Positions 23,897-31,148 of a DNA stretch of 40,088 nt are shown piece after piece. The notes under the pieces are model-generated. The model was not told the origin of the DNA, did not search any database, and saw only the letters and a program-made list of their open reading frames with translations. The stretch comes from Defluviitaleaceae bacterium (GTDB lineage Bacteria; Bacillota; Clostridia; Lachnospirales; WQUN01), in assembly GCA_009787785.1 (NCBI GenBank), contig WQSR01000020.1:1-40088 (forward strand), read 5' to 3'. Every line of letters begins with the position of its first letter. Position 1 is the first letter of the stretch. The position numbers and the translations under genes were made by a program.

Positions 23897-24064
23897 ATGG
23901 ACTGTCCGTATTACAACGATTTAGGGCATGAGCGCAAGCTGTATGGCACAAAGCAAACCGACTATCAACGGCAAACCTATTGCATGAGCCGCGATAAATG
24001 GCGGGAATGCGCGAATTTGAAAGAAGCAAAGAAAACGAATAACCCAAAGTTATATGAACGGTAG
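23897..24064 (+). CDS. Small ORF, 55 residues, Cys-containing, unknown
   Basis: Starts immediately after the stop of the preceding small ORF. The protein begins MDCPYYNDLGHERKLYG, has YCMSRDKWRECANLKEA in the second half, and ends in KLYER. Three Cys spread over 40 residues resemble tiny metal-binding or regulatory proteins, but no family is recognised. It is 17 bases upstream of the 208-residue membrane protein gene and probably in the same transcript. Confidence 0.5.
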   Translation: MDCPYYNDLGHERKLYGTKQTDYQRQTYCMSRDKWRECANLKEAKKTNNPKLYER

Positions 24065-24081
24065 GAGAGGAGAATTACATT

Positions 24082-24708
24082 ATGTGGACTATTATTGCAA
24101 TAGTGGGAGGACTTGTTTTGTTAGGCATGGTGACAGGTGGTGAACTTAGTGTGCCTGCGGCTGTAGGCATTGTTGCGTTATTTATTGGATATAGATTTTT
24201 TAAGTTAGTAACAGGCGGTAAAAAATCATTAGATACCAAAGAAGAAGCAACTCCAACAATTTCTAACGCAACAGAAATTGTCCCATGGGGTGAAAACCCC
24301 GAGGCAGACAAAGCATGGGTGATACATGTAAAAACTATTCCAAGCCAACAGCTTGGCAAAATGAGTGGTATGGAAGTTGAGCAACTACGAAGCAATTTTA
24401 TACGTAATTACGGAAAATCTTTATCAAAACGCGACCAAATGCTCACAGATATGGTTGGAAAATGGGCACGACAACAAAGCGGGCATGATTTTTATATCAT
24501 ATTCAAAAGTGATAATAAGTTTGAAACCGACGAGTTACCCAACGCGGTGATTTCGCACGGATTGTGGAGTCTTGATGAGGATTGCAAGCGTCTTATTCTT
24601 GATTCAAATGTGGGCATTGCCGTGTTTGAAATGGCAGAGGTGAATCGTACAAATATGACTATCATATTAAATAACGGGTATAGGGCGAGGTATACGAAAG
24701 TTATATAA
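24082..24708 (+). CDS. Membrane-anchored protein of unknown function
   Basis: 208 residues. Two hydrophobic stretches at the N-terminus (MWTIIAIVGGLVLLGMV and VPAAVGIVALFIGYRFF) are followed by a soluble domain of about 160 residues, including KAWVIHVKTIPSQQLGKM and SGHDFYIIFKSDNKFETDEL. No motif is recognised. Ribosome site GAGAGGAG. The gene is clearly AT-richer than the window average, suggesting transfer. Its neighbours are other small unknown genes, so context gives no function. Confidence 0.6.
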   Translation: MWTIIAIVGGLVLLGMVTGGELSVPAAVGIVALFIGYRFFKLVTGGKKSLDTKEEATPTISNATEIVPWGENPEADKAWVIHVKTIPSQQLGKMSGMEVEQLRSNFIRNYGKSLSKRDQMLTDMVGKWARQQSGHDFYIIFKSDNKFETDELPNAVISHGLWSLDEDCKRLILDSNVGIAVFEMAEVNRTNMTIILNNGYRARYTKVI

Positions 24709-24722
24709 ATAGCCCATTTCAA

Positions 24723-24830
24723 ATGACATGGCATTTGTTAGGTCATTCGTGGAAAATTCCCTGCCCTAAATGCAATGAACCTATTGTTGGTGTAGGAGGA
24801 TTTATTTATAGGATGCTTTTTGAAAAATAA
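24723..24830 (+). CDS. Small ORF, 35 residues, with a CPKC motif (doubtful)
   Basis: The ORF reads MTWHLLGHSWKIPCPKCNEP then a glycine/hydrophobic tail ending in FEK. CPKC resembles half a zinc ribbon. There is no good ribosome site, so it may be a remnant or spurious. It is listed because the 185-base gap between its neighbours would otherwise look empty. Confidence 0.3.
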   Translation: MTWHLLGHSWKIPCPKCNEPIVGVGGFIYRMLFEK

Positions 24831-24851
24831 TATATCCTTGCCACATGAAGA

Positions 24852-24865
24852 CCTCGTCACGGATT
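24852..24865. repeat. 14-bp inverted repeat, left copy
   Basis: CCTCGTCACGGATT. Its exact reverse complement is at 25136-25149. The pair flanks the 67-residue ORF and lies upstream of the large dockerin-bearing protein gene. Confidence 0.7.
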
Positions 24866-24894
24866 AGTAAAAACTAAAAAATTGGAGGCACACT

Positions 24895-25098
24895 ATGAAT
24901 CTTGAACGCATGATTGCAAATGACCCCGAATTAATCGCTTTTGTGAACGGTGAAAAAATGGGCGGAAAGTATGGGGATTTTGAAAAGTATGGAGAAGTAG
25001 GGCGTATGATTAAAAATAACCCCGCCATGCAAGAGTTATATGAAGAAGCGGAAAAGTTTAGCAGAATAGAGCGCGGTGAAAGTAGCCTTTGGGATTAA
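24895..25098 (+). CDS. Small protein, 67 residues, unknown
   Basis: Starts MNLERMIANDPELIAFVNGE after a TTGGAGG ribosome site 8 bases upstream. It is charged and helical (VGRMIKNNPAMQELYEEAEK), with no Cys, membrane segment or signal peptide, so it should be cytoplasmic. No family is recognised. It is enclosed by a perfect 14-bp inverted repeat (24852-24865 and 25136-25149), and its 95-base downstream gap leads to a surface-protein gene. Confidence 0.6.
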   Translation: MNLERMIANDPELIAFVNGEKMGGKYGDFEKYGEVGRMIKNNPAMQELYEEAEKFSRIERGESSLWD

Positions 25099-25135
25099 AT
25101 CGTATTGGCATTGTGGATAATCAATAAAATAATTG

Positions 25136-25149
25136 AATCCGTGACGAGG
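25136..25149. repeat. 14-bp inverted repeat, right copy
   Basis: AATCCGTGACGAGG, the exact reverse complement of 24852-24865. The copies are 270 bases apart, too far for a simple hairpin terminator. Confidence 0.7.
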
Positions 25150-25192
25150 ATGCCATAAATATTTGAATTAAAATTACAGGTAAGGGATGGTA

Positions 25193-27934
25193 ATGATGCG
25201 TATTTTGAAAAAGTTTTTATGTTGTGTTTTGTGCTTTGTGTTGGCGGCGGCAAGTGTGCCTATGTCGTTTACATTGGAGGTACAAGCGCGCGAACCGCTG
25301 GGCAATGGCGTGTTTAGGGAAATTGTTGGCGGTTATGTTACTTATACTTTTGAACATGTCGGACAAATTCAAGAAATTACATTGCAACCTGGGCGGTATC
25401 GGTTAGAGGTTTGGGGAGCGCAAGGGGGAACTGCTGGTCAATCTATTGGTGGGCGTGGTGGATTTTCCCAAGGTGAGATAAATTTATGGGTTGAACAAAC
25501 TTTATTCGTTGCGGTAGGGGGACAAGGTGACAACCAACTAGGAGTGCTTACGCAAGGTGGGTTTAACGGTGGTGGCGTAGGAGGAATAGGAAGCGTACAT
25601 CACGGTGGTGCTGGTGGTGGTGGTGCGACTCACGTAGCAAAAGAAATGGGTATGTTAAGTGGTCTGTTAGCGGGTTTGACGAACGCTCGTAACGCTGTTT
25701 TAATTGTAGCAGGCGGTGGTGGCGGTGGAGATGCATCTACCCCTTTAAGAGGCGGTGTTGGCGGTGGTTTGCAAGGTGGACATAATGGTATCATGGGTTC
25801 TGGCGGCTCACAGATAGCGGGTGGAATCGGAGGATTTCATGGTGCAAGTGGTGGCTTTGGAAGAGGTGGTGGAGTTCCTAACGCGGCGTTTGGCGGTGGT
25901 GGCGGTGGTTGGTATGGAGGAAGTAGTGGTTTTTTGTTAACACCATCAACTGGTGGTACTCTTAGATATAATAGCGGCGGCGGCGGTTCTGGACATTTAT
26001 CAACACATCTTGTGTCAAATACAAGCACATATTCTGGCGGTCAATCTATAACTGACCCAAGTGGCGGTACAATGATTGGTCGCGAAGGGCATGGTCTTGC
26101 CCGTATTACAGTTCTTGAGCCTTTCGGCGAATACGACCACACTGTTACTTTTAACCTAAACGGTTCATCTTCTACACCCCCGCCTTCGCAACGTGTACCC
26201 AATGGCGGGTTTGCAACGCAACCCGCACAAGACCCCTTTTGGACACAAAACCATGAGTTTCGCGGTTGGTCAGAAGACCCGAATTTAGACCCCAACGCAG
26301 ACGAGGGGGAATTTTTCAATTTTTCAAACACGCCCATAAACGGGAACATAACCCTATTTGCCATATGGCGTACCCCGCCTATGCCACCACACCGAATAAC
26401 CTTTGAAGTGGTAGGCGGTATTGGGGGCAGTATTAGTGCCAACGGGGTTAGTACGGGTGGTACTTCAAGTATTATGGTTTTGCCCGATGGGGATGTTTCT
26501 TTTGTGGCAACGCCCAATGCGGGTTATCAAATTCGGGGATGGTGGCATTTTACCGACCCAGTGAACGGTACGCTTCCTACCTTCCAATTAAATAACATAT
26601 CTGGCCCGCATACCGTGCGGGTGGAATTTGAGCAAATTCCCTTTACTGTTACATTAAATACGGGTGCAGGGGGTACGGCATGGGGTACTGTGGGCGGGGT
26701 TTCGCTGGTACTTGGCGTACCTACTTCGGCTACCGCCGGGCAAATCGTTTCTTTCAATGCCCAACCCAACCCCGGCTATCATTTTACGGGGTGGGTAGTA
26801 ACCCCCGGCGGCATTCCCATACAGCCCACCGGGGCGATGAACCCCGTTTCCCACATTACCATGCCCGCGCAAAATGTCACAATTACCGCTACCTTTGCCG
26901 TAGAACCCGAACCCCGTGTAACAATACAGGCGGGGGCGGGGGGATGGGCATTTGGCGTGGTTGCCGCCGAGAATAACCGCATCATTTTCCAAGACCATCC
27001 CACCCATGTAAACCCCGGCGGGGCAGTAGCCCTCCACGCCGATGCAGACTTTTTCTACCGCTTCTCCCACTGGGAGGTACTATCCGGCGGGTATGGCTTA
27101 TCCGCACCCCTTAATACTACCGCCAACCCCGCTACCTTCATCATGCCCGCCAATAACATCGTTATTGAGGCGCGGTTTGTCCCCCGCGAGCGGCGGCACA
27201 ATGTCATTTTGTTGGACGTTTCCGCCGGGGCAAGCGGGCAAATTGTAACGGCGGGGGTGCAACTGACCCATGATTTGCTGTGGTGCGATGTATATATAAA
27301 TGAAGTAGCGGTTGTGAAATTTTCGGCTGACGTGGCGCATGTGTTCGGCGGGTTTGTAAGTTTGATGAACGCGCCGAACGTAGCGGGCGCGGTGGCGGCG
27401 GCCTCTGTGCCGGCGGCGGGGTCTGATATGGTGCTTGCGTTGCAAACGGCGGCGGGGCTGATGCCCGCGGCGGCGGTGGGCACGGGGCGCATTCATATGG
27501 TTTCTCACGGGTTGCCTACCTTGCCGCGCAGTCAGGATGAACCGCTACGCTCGGGGTATACCGGTGATACGTTTATTATGCAGGATTATTTATTTTGGCG
27601 GCAAGCCAATTTGACAGTGGACACAGCGCGGGGGATTCACAATAGATTCTATATTCAAGCTAATTTAATCCCCGGCGGGGCACAGGCCGACCGCGCCTTT
27701 GCGGTGCGGCTCATGCAATACTTGGAGGGTGGGCCACCCGCAAGTACATCCTCCGCCGAAGCCCCGCCCGTTGCGTTGCCGGAAGTGGCGGTGGAAATGC
27801 TCGCGCTCATTGAAATGTTGCGGGTTTTCGCCCAGCCGGGAACGGAGCTTGACCTTGCGGCGGCGGATATTAACCAAGACGGCGTGGTGGACGCGGCCGA
27901 CTTAGTGCTGTTTCTTCGGTATTACGCATCGTGA
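25193..27934 (+). CDS. Large secreted glycine-rich / InlB-repeat protein with a C-terminal dockerin
   Basis: 913 residues from ATG 25193 (AAGGG 6 bases upstream; ATG 25196 also possible). Signal peptide to about residue 33. Residues about 35-300 form a glycine-rich domain (YVTYTFEHVGQIQEITLQPG, LEVWGAQGGTAGQS, GAGGGGATHVA). About 305-385 is an InlB-type repeat (HTVTFNLNGSSS...EFRGWSEDP...ITLFAIW). Three related bacterial repeats run to about 650 (FVATPNAGYQIRGWW, FNAQPNPGYHFTGWVV, IVIEARF). A further unknown domain follows, then a single dockerin-like EF-hand (DINQDGVVDAADLVLFLRYY). No catalytic domain is seen. The next gene encodes a cohesin, overlapping by 4 bases. Probably a non-enzymatic adhesin held on the cell by dockerin-cohesin binding. 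Base composition shifts from AT-rich at the 5' end to GC-rich at the 3' end. Confidence 0.88.
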   Translation: MMRILKKFLCCVLCFVLAAASVPMSFTLEVQAREPLGNGVFREIVGGYVTYTFEHVGQIQEITLQPGRYRLEVWGAQGGTAGQSIGGRGGFSQGEINLWVEQTLFVAVGGQGDNQLGVLTQGGFNGGGVGGIGSVHHGGAGGGGATHVAKEMGMLSGLLAGLTNARNAVLIVAGGGGGGDASTPLRGGVGGGLQGGHNGIMGSGGSQIAGGIGGFHGASGGFGRGGGVPNAAFGGGGGGWYGGSSGFLLTPSTGGTLRYNSGGGGSGHLSTHLVSNTSTYSGGQSITDPSGGTMIGREGHGLARITVLEPFGEYDHTVTFNLNGSSSTPPPSQRVPNGGFATQPAQDPFWTQNHEFRGWSEDPNLDPNADEGEFFNFSNTPINGNITLFAIWRTPPMPPHRITFEVVGGIGGSISANGVSTGGTSSIMVLPDGDVSFVATPNAGYQIRGWWHFTDPVNGTLPTFQLNNISGPHTVRVEFEQIPFTVTLNTGAGGTAWGTVGGVSLVLGVPTSATAGQIVSFNAQPNPGYHFTGWVVTPGGIPIQPTGAMNPVSHITMPAQNVTITATFAVEPEPRVTIQAGAGGWAFGVVAAENNRIIFQDHPTHVNPGGAVALHADADFFYRFSHWEVLSGGYGLSAPLNTTANPATFIMPANNIVIEARFVPRERRHNVILLDVSAGASGQIVTAGVQLTHDLLWCDVYINEVAVVKFSADVAHVFGGFVSLMNAPNVAGAVAAASVPAAGSDMVLALQTAAGLMPAAAVGTGRIHMVSHGLPTLPRSQDEPLRSGYTGDTFIMQDYLFWRQANLTVDTARGIHNRFYIQANLIPGGAQADRAFAVRLMQYLEGGPPASTSSAEAPPVALPEVAVEMLALIEMLRVFAQPGTELDLAAADINQDGVVDAADLVLFLRYYAS

Positions 27935-28878
27935 AAAAGGGGATTGTTTTCATAGCCCTCGCGCTACTTGTGGCGGCATTGCTCCCCCTGCGGGCCTCTG
28001 CATCCGGCGAGCTGACCTTTGCCGTTGGTTCTGCGGGTGCGCTCACGCGGGGAAGTACAATTACAATCCCGGTTGTGGTTAGCAACAATCCGGGGTTTAC
28101 TGCCGTTGGCTTCATACTGACCTATGACCCCGCCGTGCTGGAAATTACAGGCGTGACGTCCCTCGCCACACAAATGCCACTGAATGCCCAATTCGCGCTC
28201 ACCACTACACCGAGGACGCAATGGATTCACATGGTAAATACGGGCTTGGCCAATTGGAGCGGAAACGGGCCGCTGTTAAACATTTCCTTCACCGTACTTG
28301 AAACCGCGCCGCTTGGGGCAAGCACTTTGGGCTTGTCGTTTACCACCGCACCCAATGGTACGCCGGGCAATGCAGACGGCGTTATTTTGCATGAAGCGAT
28401 AACCGTTGGCGGAAGCGTTACTGTGGTTGAACCTTCTCCGGTAACAGAAACTGCTCCTACAATACCGATGAATGTAACGCAACCCACTCCTACTCCTACG
28501 CCTACGCCAATCCCAACCGCGTCCCCGGAAGCAACCCCAACACCGCCCGCTGTACAAGATACAATACCTGCGGCATCACCATCACCGCTCCCGGACGCAC
28601 CCGAACCCACGCCTACGCCGCCCCCGGCGGTAATGCAAAGCGTTTTCATCGGTCAAACCTATACGTCCTTGGCACAAGAAGCAGCGGCAACCAACCCAAC
28701 CAGCCCCAATACAACGGCAAATTTCGGCGTAGTGCCTCAAACGGGTGTACCCGGAATAACGGCTACACTGGTGGCTTTGGCGATTAATTTATCGGCATCG
28801 TTAGGACTGTGGGGCTATGTTATTTACCGCAATCGAAGGAAGCGCGTTAAGAAATTCATATGGAGAAAGGGAAGATGA
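27931..28878 (+). CDS. Wall-anchored cohesin-domain protein with a VPxTG sorting signal
   Basis: 315 residues beginning at GTG 27931, overlapping the dockerin gene stop by 4 bases. Signal peptide to about 25. One cohesin-type domain (about 27-165: ITIPVVVSNNPGFTAVGFIL, YDPAVLEITGV, LLNISFTVLETAPLG). A Pro/Thr-rich spacer (TPTPTPTPIPTASPEATPTP) extends to about 262. VPQTG is at about 268-272, followed by a hydrophobic helix and a basic tail (YRNRRKRVKKF), which is the layout of sortase substrates with V in place of L. Cohesins bind dockerins with calcium. This would display the dockerin-bearing neighbour on the cell wall. No sortase gene is in the window. Confidence 0.88.
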   Translation: MKKGIVFIALALLVAALLPLRASASGELTFAVGSAGALTRGSTITIPVVVSNNPGFTAVGFILTYDPAVLEITGVTSLATQMPLNAQFALTTTPRTQWIHMVNTGLANWSGNGPLLNISFTVLETAPLGASTLGLSFTTAPNGTPGNADGVILHEAITVGGSVTVVEPSPVTETAPTIPMNVTQPTPTPTPTPIPTASPEATPTPPAVQDTIPAASPSPLPDAPEPTPTPPPAVMQSVFIGQTYTSLAQEAAATNPTSPNTTANFGVVPQTGVPGITATLVALAINLSASLGLWGYVIYRNRRKRVKKFIWRKGR

Positions 28879-28881
28879 AGA

Positions 28882-29199
28882 ATGATTAAGAAAACGAAAC
28901 TCCACTTATTGGTGGATGTGAATGCGGCGGAAAAGGCGGACGAAATCCTTACTTCGCTGGGAAGCAATATCAACGATGCGGTAAATCTGATGCTCCACCA
29001 AATATGTATAAAACGCGGCTTACCTTTCAATGTAAGGCAACCGGGCGGAAACTCAAATCTTTGCGCCTTCTGCCCCGTAAATGACCCCATACACATTTCC
29101 CCCAGCGATACCCCCGCCAACCCCCATATGAGGGTATACAAATCACAAGAAGAAATGTGGGCTGATTTACCCCCGGTCAAGGGGAAGCCAAAGAAATGA
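28882..29199 (+). CDS. RelB/DinJ-like antitoxin, orphan, with a Cys-containing extension
   Basis: 105 residues. The first 55 resemble RelB/DinJ ribbon-helix-helix antitoxins (LHLLVDVNAAEKADEILTSL, NINDAVNLMLHQICIKRGLPFNV). The C-terminal part is unusual, with CAFCPVND and a Pro-rich stretch, then VYKSQEEMWADLPPVKG. No RelE/YafQ toxin follows; the next gene is an AAA ATPase 84 bases away with its own promoter. It starts 3 bases after the cohesin gene, so it may be co-transcribed and act as a regulator. Ribosome site GGGAAG. Confidence 0.7.
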   Translation: MIKKTKLHLLVDVNAAEKADEILTSLGSNINDAVNLMLHQICIKRGLPFNVRQPGGNSNLCAFCPVNDPIHISPSDTPANPHMRVYKSQEEMWADLPPVKGKPKK

Positions 29200-29218
29200 G
29201 CAGTTTTGATTAAATGCA

Positions 29219-29268
29219 TTGACTTTCCCTTTTAACTATATCATAATATAGTATAATACGATATAGTT
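29219..29268 (+). promoter_or_regulatory. Promoter with palindromic operator for the AAA/DUF234 ATPase gene
   Basis: TTGACT (29219-29224), 17-base spacer, CATAAT (29242-29247). A perfect 9-bp inverted repeat, AACTATATC (29234-29242) and GATATAGTT (29260-29268), overlaps and follows the -10, with a second TATAAT inside. This suggests binding by a dimeric repressor; the RelB-like protein encoded just upstream is a candidate. Confidence 0.65.
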
Positions 29269-29283
29269 AAATGAGGTATTGCT

Positions 29284-30672
29284 ATGTTTATAGGCAGACA
29301 ACGAGAAAGGTCGGAACTTGAGCGTCTTTACCAGTCGGGCACATTTCAATGCGTTGTTATGTACGGGCGTAGGCGAGTCGGCAAGACTGCGCTGATTTCC
29401 GAGTTTATTAAAGCCAAGGAAGCCATATATTTCACAGGGCAAGAAACCAACGACAAGGATAATCTGGAAAGTCTTAGCCAAAGTATTTTTGCAATATCGA
29501 AGGACTTTGCCGCCTCTGCGCCGGTTTTTCCGGGGTACAAGGAGGCACTCCAAGCTGTGTTTGAAATAGCCGAGAAACGGCGTATCGTGCTGGCTATCGA
29601 CGAATATCCCTACTTGGCATACAGCTACCGGGGCATATCCTCGCTGTTGCAAACCTTCATCGACAAGTACAAGGAAACCTCGAAGCTGTTTATTATCCTA
29701 TGCGGTTCTTCTTTGTCGTTCATGGAAAATCAAGTGCTTGGGGCAAAAAGTCCTTTGTTTGGCCGTAGGACGGCGCAGTTTCGCATACTGCCCTTTGACT
29801 TCTTCGAGACAGCGGAATACTTTGCCGATGGCTCGTTCAACCGGGAGGATATTGCGCTGTTGTACGGCATCACGGGTGGAATACCACTTTACCTTTCGCT
29901 GATGGATACATCGCTGTCCGTGGAAGCAAACATTAAACAAAATTTTTTTACCACCAGCGGTTATCTGTTTGAAGAACCGGGCAACTTGGTCAAACAAGAG
30001 TGCCGGGAGCCCGCACAGTACAACGCGATTATTAAAGCAATCGCAACCGGCGCGTCGCGGTTGTCCGAGATTTGCGGCAAGGTGGGCATGGAAAGTGGAT
30101 TATGCGCTACCTACATTGGCAAGCTCATTTCCATCGGCATCGTAAAAAAAGAGTATCCCTTCCGTGAGGAAACAAGCAAGCGAACCATTTACTCCCTTGA
30201 CGATGGGATGTTCCGCTTCTGGTACCGCTTTGTTCCCGACAATATGGCACTCATCCAGCGCGGCGAGGCTAGTTTGGCATATGCGCAAATCATGCCACAG
30301 ATTTCCGCATACATGGGTAGTGTGTTTGAGGAAATTTGCAAGCAGTATCTGTGGCGGCAAAATGTAGCCAAGCAATTACCCTTCCTTTTTACCGATGCGG
30401 GCCGCTGGTGGGGCGCACACCAAAAGAAAAAAGCGGAATGCGAGGTAGACATTATCGCCGCCAACAAGGACGAGGCCATCTTTGCTGAATGCAAATGGAC
30501 GAATGAGCGTGTCGGCACGGACATCATTGATATGCTGGTGGAACGAAGCGAACTGTTTAACTACAGCCGAACCCATTATTACCTTTTCGCCAAGACGGGA
30601 TTCACCGATGGCGCAAAGACAAGGGCAGACGCGGCAGATACTATTACGCTGGTCTGCTATCAGGAAATTTAA
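29284..30672 (+). CDS. AAA ATPase with DUF234 nuclease-like C-terminal domain
   Basis: 462 residues. Start MFIGRQRERSELERLY, Walker A YGRRRVGKTALISEF (about 25-38), Walker B RIVLAIDEYPYLAY (about 100-113), then a winged-helix region (ASRLSEICGKVGMESG) and a C-terminal PD-(D/E)xK-like signature: CEVDIIAANKDEAIFAECKW. This is the archaeal-type ATPase/DUF234 architecture, widespread in accessory regions of anaerobes; its role is unknown, though a nuclease-like action is suggested. Ribosome site GAGG. It stands as a single gene under its own promoter with a palindromic operator. Confidence 0.85.
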   Translation: MFIGRQRERSELERLYQSGTFQCVVMYGRRRVGKTALISEFIKAKEAIYFTGQETNDKDNLESLSQSIFAISKDFAASAPVFPGYKEALQAVFEIAEKRRIVLAIDEYPYLAYSYRGISSLLQTFIDKYKETSKLFIILCGSSLSFMENQVLGAKSPLFGRRTAQFRILPFDFFETAEYFADGSFNREDIALLYGITGGIPLYLSLMDTSLSVEANIKQNFFTTSGYLFEEPGNLVKQECREPAQYNAIIKAIATGASRLSEICGKVGMESGLCATYIGKLISIGIVKKEYPFREETSKRTIYSLDDGMFRFWYRFVPDNMALIQRGEASLAYAQIMPQISAYMGSVFEEICKQYLWRQNVAKQLPFLFTDAGRWWGAHQKKKAECEVDIIAANKDEAIFAECKWTNERVGTDIIDMLVERSELFNYSRTHYYLFAKTGFTDGAKTRADAADTITLVCYQEI

Positions 30673-30716
30673 CCAAACACCAAGACGCAATCCCCCACAG
30701 GAGGAACATATTACAT

Positions 30717-30745
30717 TTGACAATTTCACCACACTGTGCAAGAAT
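30717..30745 (+). promoter_or_regulatory. Candidate promoter of the TM1266-type regulator gene
   Basis: A perfect TTGACA (30717-30722) is followed after 17 bases by AAGAAT (30740-30745), preceded by TGC, so a weak -10 with an extended element. It would produce a leader of about 120 bases before the ATG at 30874. Confidence 0.5.
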
Positions 30746-30873
30746 ACACCGTTCCTGCCGCCAAGACCGGACCCGGCGTTCGCTCGAGGCAAAAGGTGCG
30801 CCGAATGGATTGTTTTTGCGCGCCTTTGCTGTGGCAGGGGTGCATTTTTTATGGCGTGAAAAGGGGGAGAGGC
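30746..30873 (+). other. Structured untranslated leader before the TM1266-type gene
   Basis: It contains a 10-bp stem, AAAGGTGCGC with GCGCGCCTTT (one G-T pair), then a small GCA/TGC hairpin followed by ATTTTTTA. The second element looks like a weak terminator and could be an attenuator. It does not match the TPP, molybdenum-cofactor or other riboswitch consensuses I know. Confidence 0.35.
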
Positions 30874-31116
30874 ATGGAAAACCGCGTGGCTGTACTGGCC
30901 ATTATTGTGAAGGACCGCCAGAGCGTGGCCAGCATCAACGATATTTTGCACGGATATGCCGAGGACATTATCGGGCGTATGGGACTGCCCTACCGGGCGC
31001 AAAATATTAATATTATCACCGTGGTTCTGGACGCGCCCCACGACAGGATTAGCGCGCTGTCGGGGAAAATCGGGCGACTGGAAGGCGTAAGCGCGAAGAC
31101 ATTGTATTCAAACTAG
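30874..31116 (+). CDS. TM1266-type iron-only hydrogenase system regulator
   Basis: 80 residues, full length for the family: MENRVAVLAIIVKDRQSVASIN, ILHGYAEDIIGRMGLPYRAQN, INIITVVLDAPHDRISALSG, IGRLEGVSAKTLYS. This is a ferredoxin-like ACT/NikR-C-type fold found beside [FeFe] hydrogenase maturation genes, hence the family name; the ligand is not established. No hydrogenase gene is in the window. Ribosome site GGGGGAGAGG. An ABC transporter operon follows after 32 bases and might be co-transcribed. Confidence 0.85.
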   Translation: MENRVAVLAIIVKDRQSVASINDILHGYAEDIIGRMGLPYRAQNINIITVVLDAPHDRISALSGKIGRLEGVSAKTLYSN

Positions 31117-31148
31117 GCGCGTGAGTGCGCCCAACGGGAGGAATTTAT

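Noticed and set aside
24082..24708. Known defence gene in the AT-rich island
   Set aside because: The N-terminal membrane helices plus an unassigned domain are suggestive, but no nuclease, NTPase or TIR motif can be seen, so no defence call was made.
28490..28630. CRISPR-like or tandem DNA repeat
   Set aside because: The repeated ACTCCTACTCCTACG-type sequence encodes the Pro/Thr spacer of the cohesin protein; it is a coding repeat without unique spacers.
27931..28878. Full cellulosome scaffoldin
   Set aside because: Only one cohesin and no carbohydrate-binding module or glycoside hydrolase is present in the window; the pair is better described as a surface display unit.
30482..30859. Plus-strand frame overlapping the ATPase end and the 30.7-kb leader
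   Set aside because: It starts inside the DUF234 ATPase in another frame and has no family similarity; the stretch is better explained as an untranslated leader.
30673..31148. TPP riboswitch before the NMT1-like ABC transporter
   Set aside because: The CTGAGA and ACCTGATCTGG elements are absent, so a thiamine-related substrate is not supported.
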